DNA of 5,251 nt from Clostridiales bacterium. Its GTDB lineage: Bacteria > Bacillota > Clostridia > Lachnospirales > WQUN01. A program made the translations under genes and the position numbers. The stretch's first letter is position 1, and the number at the start of each line of letters is the position of its first letter. Under the pieces are notes generated by a model. It did no database searches. It was not told where the DNA came from and was given only the letters and a program-made list of their open reading frames with translations. Location: positions 1 to 5,251 of the forward strand of contig JAISWA010000246.1 in NCBI GenBank assembly GCA_031271275.1, in the 5' to 3' direction. This document shows, one piece after another, positions 1 to 5,251 of the stretch.

Positions 1-120
1 GCGTCCTCGCGGATGGGCCATGTCAAGCGGAATATCCGGGGCCGCGACAGCTCGCCGTATAAATTGACGGCGTCCGCGAGCACGGGCAACGTGGTGTTGG
101 ATAATATCGACAGGAGATAG
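1..120 (+). CDS. 3' end of an upstream gene (last 39 codons), possibly a DUF4097-type protein
   Basis: Frame 1 is open from the left edge to a TAG at 118-120. Its codons are rich in G and C at the third position, like glgX next door, which supports a real gene tail rather than chance. The tail contains the stretch SSPYKLTASASTGNVVLDN, with alternating polar/hydrophobic residues and a Ser-Thr-Gly-Asn turn. This is the look of the repeated beta strands in DUF4097 (adhesin-like beta-helix) proteins, which often end this way. The family call is inference from a short piece and could be wrong. The gene lies 107 bp upstream of glgX on the same strand. No clear terminator separates them, so co-transcription is possible, though a promoter candidate is present in the gap. 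Confidence 0.55.
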   Translation, partial: ASSRMGHVKRNIRGRDSSPYKLTASASTGNVVLDNIDRR

Positions 121-164
121 CGCAAAATAACGCAAGACATGCCCGCGGCGGCGGCGCAGCCCAC

Positions 165-193
165 TTTACGGAAACGGTTTGCCGTGGTACAAA
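165..193 (+). promoter_or_regulatory. Candidate sigma-70-type promoter for glgX
   Basis: TTTACG at 165-170 and TACAAA at 188-193 each match four of six consensus bases and are separated by exactly 17 bp. Transcription would start near 200, giving a leader of about 28 nt that contains the glgX ribosome binding site. The -10 overlaps a short perfect inverted repeat, GGTAC-AAA-GTACC (186-198), which could be an operator or chance. This is a consensus match only. Confidence 0.35.
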
Positions 194-227
194 GTACCCG
201 TTAAGAAGGAAGTAAGGGGGAGCCATA

Positions 228-2300
<2,073 letters not shown>

Positions 2301-2335
2301 TTGTGTTTTTGAGGAGGGATGATTCCGCTCAATGT

Positions 2336-2358
2336 AAACCTACGACTTGGTAGGTTTT
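2336..2358 (+). terminator. Stem-loop after glgX, possible weak terminator
   Basis: AAACCTAC (2336-2343) and GTAGGTTT (2350-2357) form a perfect 8-bp stem around the 6-nt loop GACTTG, 35 bp after the glgX stop codon. Its position suits a 3' end. The stem is only half GC and just one extra T follows before G, so it lacks the strong U-tract of a classical intrinsic terminator. Confidence 0.35.
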
Positions 2359-2605
2359 GTGGCGGCAAAAAAGACCGGAAAATCAAGGTTTATGACGATG
2401 AGGGCAGGAAAAAAGCGGCTTTTTTTGAAAGCAAATTAGCGGGGGAATATGGGTGATAGATACGTTCGAAGGCGGGTTGAATTTGATTTGGCGGGTTCAC
2501 CTCGAAAGAAAACAGGTTCAAATATTCCTGCATGGGGTTCGTTATTCCGCTGTTGATTCGTATTGGTATTTATAAAGTTTGAATAGTAGGCATGGGCTTC
2601 GTAGT

Positions 2606-2637
2606 TTGGCTAAAAGGTGAACTAAACTATATATAAG
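2606..2637 (+). promoter_or_regulatory. Candidate promoter for the HEPN gene
   Basis: TTGGCT at 2606-2611 (four of six -35 matches) is followed by overlapping -10 candidates in the run TATATATAAG (2628-2637): TATATA with 16 or 18 bp spacing, or TATAAG with 20 bp. Transcription would begin about 40 nt before the ATG at 2682. AT-rich DNA yields such matches easily, so the exact hexamers are uncertain. A dedicated promoter fits a gene with no same-strand partner close upstream. Confidence 0.35.
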
Positions 2638-2681
2638 AAAAGTTAATTAAAATTCCTAAGTAAAAATGGAGACTGAACAAA

Positions 2682-4052
2682 ATGAATTATAAATATAATA
2701 TTACAGGATATATACTTCATAACGATATTCAATATTTTTGTACAGTGAATGGCTTTATTGTAAAAATGTTTTACAAAGGTGAACCGGAGATTCAAAAATT
2801 ACATAAAATCGAAGCTGAAGATGAAAAATACCTTTTTGGGTTTAGTGAAACAGATTGTATTTTTGCCGTTTTAATGCCAAAAGGGACATGTTTTAATGCT
2901 TTTTCTTCTCATATTCCTTATCATTTTGGTACACACATTCTTATTAAAGCAAAATCATCTGATGTTAATGATATATCATATTTTGATGGGCTTGAGTTTT
3001 ATGGCGAAACCGTTAATAAAATCTTTAACCCACGTCAAGGAGTAGAACATCCTAAATATGCTTATAAAGTTGAAGATATAAACATAGCATTTAAACCACA
3101 TTCTGATTATAGCCGTGAATATGATATTGAAATTAAGGAGGAAAAAATAAAAATTAAAACCATCATTTATACATATATTAACTTAAATGAACAAAAAAAT
3201 GAGGACGGTACTGTAAGCTTAGGAGCACTTGATTCTGCTGTACGCTTTAAATTTAACACACAAAAGTCTCTTAATGAATTGTATTATTATTGGCTTAGGT
3301 TCAAAGAATTTTTGGTTTTTTTGGCAGGAAGGAAGAATGTTGATTTTGGAGTTAGATTATTACAAAAACATGAATCAGATTCACTTTGTTATATTGCCGA
3401 TGGCTTTTTTAGTGGAAATTCGAGCGATGTATACAATGGTGAAATTCGTAAAACTATTCAAATAAATATGTTCGAAGATAAACTACCTGATTTATTTATG
3501 CTGTTTACCGACGAAAAAACCTTGCCATATTTGCCTTTTTTACCTAAAAACAATAAAGAAGCTAAACATATATCATATACAGATGTTTTAGACATTTGTA
3601 CAGCATTTGAAATAGAATTTGAGTTAAGCAAACTAAAAATTCAATCAAACGATGTAGCTAATAACCTGTACATCGTGTTAAAGAATGCAATAAAGGAGTT
3701 CAGAAAAAATCAAGTCGAAGAAGCTGACCAGAAAGACAAAGTATTCGATGTTGCTTTCAGCAATATACAACATATAAACGCTTCATTGGCAGATAAAATA
3801 TATCTGCTTTATGAACGTTCTTTAATTGACTTAGACAGTGTTTCTAATAATGAGTTAAATACAAACAGAAAATCCATCAATGATTTTGTCAAATTGCGCA
3901 ACAATATAACACATTCCGGTATTGTAGATTGGGGTGGTTGTGGAGTATTTTTCATATTTTTATTGAAAATACTGTATATCAATATGCTAATGCGAGCGGG
4001 GTTAAATAAAAATACCGCTGTTAATATAGCCGAGAGAAAATGGGGAGCGTAA
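2682..4052 (+). CDS. ApeA-like HEPN-domain protein, probable abortive-infection ribonuclease
   Basis: The 456-residue product has two parts. Residues 1 to ~220 are rich in beta strands and aromatic residues and end in the amphipathic stretch SLNELYYYWLRFKEFLVFLAG (196 on), as in the N-terminal domain of ApeA-type proteins. Residues ~298-445 are helical and read as a HEPN domain: an early helix around TAFEIEFE (307-314), then the motif VKLRNNITHSG, giving R-X4-H with R406 and H411. In HEPN nucleases this Arg/His pair is the RNA-cutting site, and characterised ApeA proteins block phage by abortive infection. The nuclease and defence roles here are inferred by family. There is no signal peptide; the hydrophobic VFFIFLLKILYINML after the motif is most likely a buried HEPN helix. 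The ATG follows GGAG (2668-2671) at 10 nt. The gene is strikingly AT-rich: one 60-base line (2761-2820) is 30% GC, against 57% for 1021-1080 in glgX, a sign of horizontal transfer. No partner gene is adjacent, so it probably acts alone. The alternative is a HEPN protein of another subfamily. Confidence 0.75.
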   Translation: MNYKYNITGYILHNDIQYFCTVNGFIVKMFYKGEPEIQKLHKIEAEDEKYLFGFSETDCIFAVLMPKGTCFNAFSSHIPYHFGTHILIKAKSSDVNDISYFDGLEFYGETVNKIFNPRQGVEHPKYAYKVEDINIAFKPHSDYSREYDIEIKEEKIKIKTIIYTYINLNEQKNEDGTVSLGALDSAVRFKFNTQKSLNELYYYWLRFKEFLVFLAGRKNVDFGVRLLQKHESDSLCYIADGFFSGNSSDVYNGEIRKTIQINMFEDKLPDLFMLFTDEKTLPYLPFLPKNNKEAKHISYTDVLDICTAFEIEFELSKLKIQSNDVANNLYIVLKNAIKEFRKNQVEEADQKDKVFDVAFSNIQHINASLADKIYLLYERSLIDLDSVSNNELNTNRKSINDFVKLRNNITHSGIVDWGGCGVFFIFLLKILYINMLMRAGLNKNTAVNIAERKWGA

Positions 4053-4181
4053 ATATTTTCATTTCATCTTCGCATTCTCCATAAACTCCAAAGGGGCACT
4101 CTTTCTGTGATGGCATTAGAACGAAATACTTTGTCTTTAAATCGTTGATCAACAAATAAGAACTACACGAGGAATAGTGCC

Positions 4182-4392
4182 TTGACTGATCTTCCCAAAT
4201 ACGAAATCATTATTTACCGGAGCAAAGAAGACAATTGTTTTCTCGCGTAAGTACCGGAGCTGTATGGCGGACGGTAAAACCTTAGACGAGACGGTCAGTA
4301 ACATGGAAACAATCATCCGCGAATGGATTGAGTGCGCGATTGAGGACGGGGAAAAATTTCCGGAACCAAAAGGCTGATGGATGTACGATTGA
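4182..4392 (+). pseudogene. HicB-family antitoxin pseudogene
   Basis: Two reading frames together spell a HicB antitoxin, the partially RNase-H-like protein that neutralises the HicA mRNA interferase. The first frame gives KYEIIIYRSKEDNCFLA, then a TAA (4248-4250) where the family usually has Glu, then VPEL. After GAG (4254-4256... the E of VPEL) the sequence jumps frame to CMADGKTLDETVSNM, continuing to EWIECAIEDGEKFPEPKG from 4261. Relative to the usual VPELPGCMADG, about 8 nt covering Leu-Pro-Gly are missing. A TGA at 4375-4377 replaces the Arg of the usual PKGRLMYA ending; the next codons read WMYD before a final TGA at 4390-4392. So there are three separate lesions. The likely start is TTG 4182 with GAGG at 4169-4172. 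HicA normally lies just upstream, but 4053-4181 holds no recognisable hicA. An intact-looking 38-codon second half could not make a functional antitoxin alone. Confidence 0.85.
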
Positions 4393-4398
4393 AATGCC

Positions 4399-4701
4399 CT
4401 ACACGCCTACTTCCCATAGACATCGATATGCGTTCCCGTTCGGGTGAGCATAAGCTTCAGCATTTAACCACTCCTTTGCCTGCTCCCAGTTATCAAAGGA
4501 ATGGTATTCGTCGTCGGTCGGCGGTTCGCTTAAGGGTTCGGCAATGATCTCGTCAATGGGAAGCCGGCGTTGGATAATGGATTGTGTAAGAAAAAGATTA
4601 ACGGCACTGGAAAGGGACATTCCCATACTTTTAAAAAGCGTTTCAGCTTCTTGGCGAACATGGGAATCAATTTGAATAATAGACTTAGCGTTATCGGTCA
4701 C
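4399..4701 (-). CDS. RelB/DinJ-family antitoxin with a foreign C-terminal tail
   Basis: The 100-residue product starts with a ribbon-helix-helix fold typical of RelB/DinJ: strand SIIQIDS, helix HVRQEAETLFKSMG, helix SLSSAVNLFLTQSIIQRRLP. Such antitoxins bind and silence a RelE/YafQ-type toxin and repress their own promoter. The linker and FDNWEQAKEWLNA (to residue 81) match the usual antitoxin end. The last 19 residues (EAYAHPNGNAY and on) are not antitoxin; they are the frame-shifted reading of a toxin gene's 3' end. I chose GTG at 4701 because a perfect GGAGGTGA lies at 4707-4714 with 5 nt spacing; the other GTG at 4710 overlaps that site. A weak promoter candidate (TTTAAT 4754-4759, 17 bp, TATAGT 4731-4736, minus strand) lies upstream. 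It is divergent from the U32 gene. DNA binding may survive, but toxin neutralisation has no partner here. Confidence 0.85.
   Translation of the reverse strand: MTDNAKSIIQIDSHVRQEAETLFKSMGMSLSSAVNLFLTQSIIQRRLPIDEIIAEPLSEPPTDDEYHSFDNWEQAKEWLNAEAYAHPNGNAYRCLWEVGV
4407..4457 (-). pseudogene. C-terminal remnant of a YafQ/RelE-type toxin
   Basis: In a different frame from the antitoxin, the minus strand reads KLMLTRTGTHIDVYGK followed by TAG (4407-4409). E. coli YafQ, the mRNA interferase partnered with DinJ, ends in KLLRFERTGTHAALFG. The remnant therefore keeps the RTGTH motif with the catalytic His and an aromatic residue four positions later. Everything before it, roughly 75 codons judging from YafQ's 92 residues, is missing: the antitoxin's normal last residues (EWLNA) are followed within a few bases by this tail. 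It has no start codon or ribosome binding site of its own and cannot produce a toxin. The match is short but specific and sits exactly where the toxin gene should be. Confidence 0.75.
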
Positions 4702-4706
4702 TTGAA

Positions 4707-4714
4707 TCACCTCC
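4707..4714 (-). promoter_or_regulatory. Perfect Shine-Dalgarno sequence of the RelB-like gene
   Basis: The minus strand reads GGAGGTGA, fully complementary to the 3' end of 16S rRNA, 5 nt before GTG 4701. It contains an earlier in-frame GTG (4710-4708) that cannot use it as a binding site. This decides the start at 4701. Confidence 0.7.
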
Positions 4715-4805
4715 GCGTTATATCTCTACTACTATACAGCAAAACAAGTATGTATTAAACACTCCATTCCACACGGTCATGCCTATATCGATGAAAGGTT
4801 CCCCC

Positions 4806-5251
4806 ATGCCCAAAACCAAACCGGAAATCCTCTCCCCTGCGGGGGACATGGAAAAATTAAAGACGGCGGTCCACTTCGGTGCGGACGCGGTGTACCTCGG
4901 CGGGCGCGGTTTCAACCTGCGCGCCGGGGCGGGCAACTTTGACGGGGCGGGAATGCGCGAGGCAATAAGCTACGCCCACGCAAGGGGCGTAAAGGTCTAC
5001 GTTACCGCCAATTCCTTCGTGTTCGAGGACGACCTCGCCGGTATGCGGGAATATTTAAAAGATTCCGCCGCGGCGGGGGCGGACGCGTTTATCATTTCCG
5101 ACCCGGGCGTGTTTTGCCTGGCGAAGGAAACCGCGCCGGGCACGGCGGTGCATGTGAGCACCCAAGCCAACACCACCAATTCCGACGCCGTAAAATTTTG
5201 GCGCGGGCTCGGGGCGGAGCGGATTATCCTCGCACGGGAATGTTCCCTTGC
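4806..5251 (+). CDS. U32-family protein (TrhP/YrrO-like), N-terminal part, cut by the window edge
   Basis: 148 codons are visible and the frame is open at the right edge. The opening matches the U32 family: PEILSPAGDMEKLKTAV (6-22), GADAVYLGG (25-33), FNLRAGAGNF (36-45), YAHARGVKVYVTAN (56-69), GADAFIISDPGV (91-102), VHVSTQANTTN (115-125) and FWRGLGAERIILARE (131-145). The E. coli relative YegQ/TrhP has the same order (PELLSPAG, GADAVY, ALIMSDPG, IHLSVQAN, VILSREL). TrhP and B. subtilis YrrN/YrrO are needed for 5-hydroxyuridine formation at the wobble position of tRNAs; the name 'peptidase U32' is historical. RlhA, which modifies 23S rRNA, is the main alternative, and the Fe-S-type cysteines that would help lie beyond the edge. 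Start ATG 4806 has a weak GAAAGG at 4790s; in-frame ATGs at 4779 and 4791 are possible but less family-like. Codon use is GC-rich like glgX, so it is part of the native backbone. Confidence 0.9.
   Translation, partial: MPKTKPEILSPAGDMEKLKTAVHFGADAVYLGGRGFNLRAGAGNFDGAGMREAISYAHARGVKVYVTANSFVFEDDLAGMREYLKDSAAAGADAFIISDPGVFCLAKETAPGTAVHVSTQANTTNSDAVKFWRGLGAERIILARECSL

Larger units (their letters stand above)
2301..2681. other. Gene-poor spacer between glgX and the HEPN gene
   Basis: No convincing gene lies in these 381 bases. Composition shifts from GC-rich to AT-rich between about 2540 and 2640, marking the left edge of the foreign-looking segment. The spacer holds a stem-loop at 2336-2357, an A-run/T-run inverted repeat around GCGGC at 2409-2426, and a promoter candidate near its right end. 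An open frame of 45 codons (2319-2456, plus strand) has a coding-like composition, including KIKVYDDEGRKK, but its ATG sits only 1-2 nt after GAGGAGG and an in-frame stop lies immediately upstream (2310-2312). It is more likely a remnant than a working gene. I see no transposase, tRNA or long terminal repeats. Confidence 0.6.

Noticed and set aside
2409..2426. AAAAAA-GCGGC-TTTTTTT inverted repeat as a terminator
   Set aside because: The stem would be almost only A-U pairs, too weak for a convincing intrinsic terminator.
2390..2533. Minus-strand open frame of about 47 codons starting at ATG 2533
   Set aside because: No Shine-Dalgarno sequence, proline-rich composition without a recognisable motif, and no neighbour suggesting a role.
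3942..4005. Transmembrane segment at the end of the HEPN protein
   Set aside because: The hydrophobic stretch directly follows the R-X4-H motif, where HEPN domains have a buried helix; a single such stretch is not good evidence of membrane insertion.
4144..4153. 10-bp palindrome GTTGATCAAC upstream of the hicB remnant, considered as an operator
   Set aside because: A single short palindrome with no second copy and no intact regulator; chance is sufficient.
4053..4181. Search for a hicA toxin upstream of the broken hicB
   Set aside because: None of the HicA landmarks (the GSH motif or the C-terminal G-x-L helix) is readable in any frame of these 129 bases.
2301..4806. Insertion sequence, CRISPR array, tRNA or attachment-site repeats around the AT-rich segment
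   Set aside because: By eye there is no transposase or integrase frame, no regularly spaced repeats, no tRNA-like fold and no matching direct repeats longer than about 8 bases at the boundaries.

Overview
The window is a GC-rich bacterial chromosome segment carrying ordinary metabolic and RNA-modification genes, interrupted by an AT-rich accessory stretch with a probable phage-defence gene and the wreckage of two toxin-antitoxin modules. The strong Shine-Dalgarno sequences, a debranching enzyme of the kind common in Clostridia, and the mix of a U32 protein with HicB and RelB families suggest an anaerobic, gut-type bacterium. A Clostridia-like organism or a termite/rumen-type spirochaete would both fit, and the sequence alone does not settle it.

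Layout, left to right: (1) 1-120, the last 39 codons of an upstream gene, possibly a DUF4097-type beta-strand-repeat protein. (2) 228-2300, a complete glycogen debranching enzyme (GlgX, GH13) with all four catalytic regions intact. (3) 2301-2681, a gene-poor spacer with a stem-loop after glgX and a possible gene remnant. (4) 2682-4052, an AT-rich gene whose 456-residue product ends in a HEPN domain with an intact R-X4-H ribonuclease motif; it resembles the ApeA family of abortive-infection proteins. (5) 4182-4392, a HicB-type antitoxin pseudogene with two in-frame stops and a frameshifting deletion; no hicA was found. (6) 4399-4701 on the minus strand, a RelB/DinJ antitoxin whose tail runs out of frame through the last 16 codons of a deleted YafQ-type toxin. 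(7) 4806 to the right edge, the N-terminal 148 codons of a U32-family protein (TrhP/YrrO-like).

The interval between glgX and the U32 gene looks like an integration or turnover site. A foreign AT-rich defence gene sits in GC-rich surroundings, and beside it two TA modules have decayed and now face each other tail to tail with 6 bp between them. The HEPN gene is the only intact candidate defence gene here, and it appears to be a single-gene system with its own promoter. The flanking housekeeping genes are not functionally related to it.
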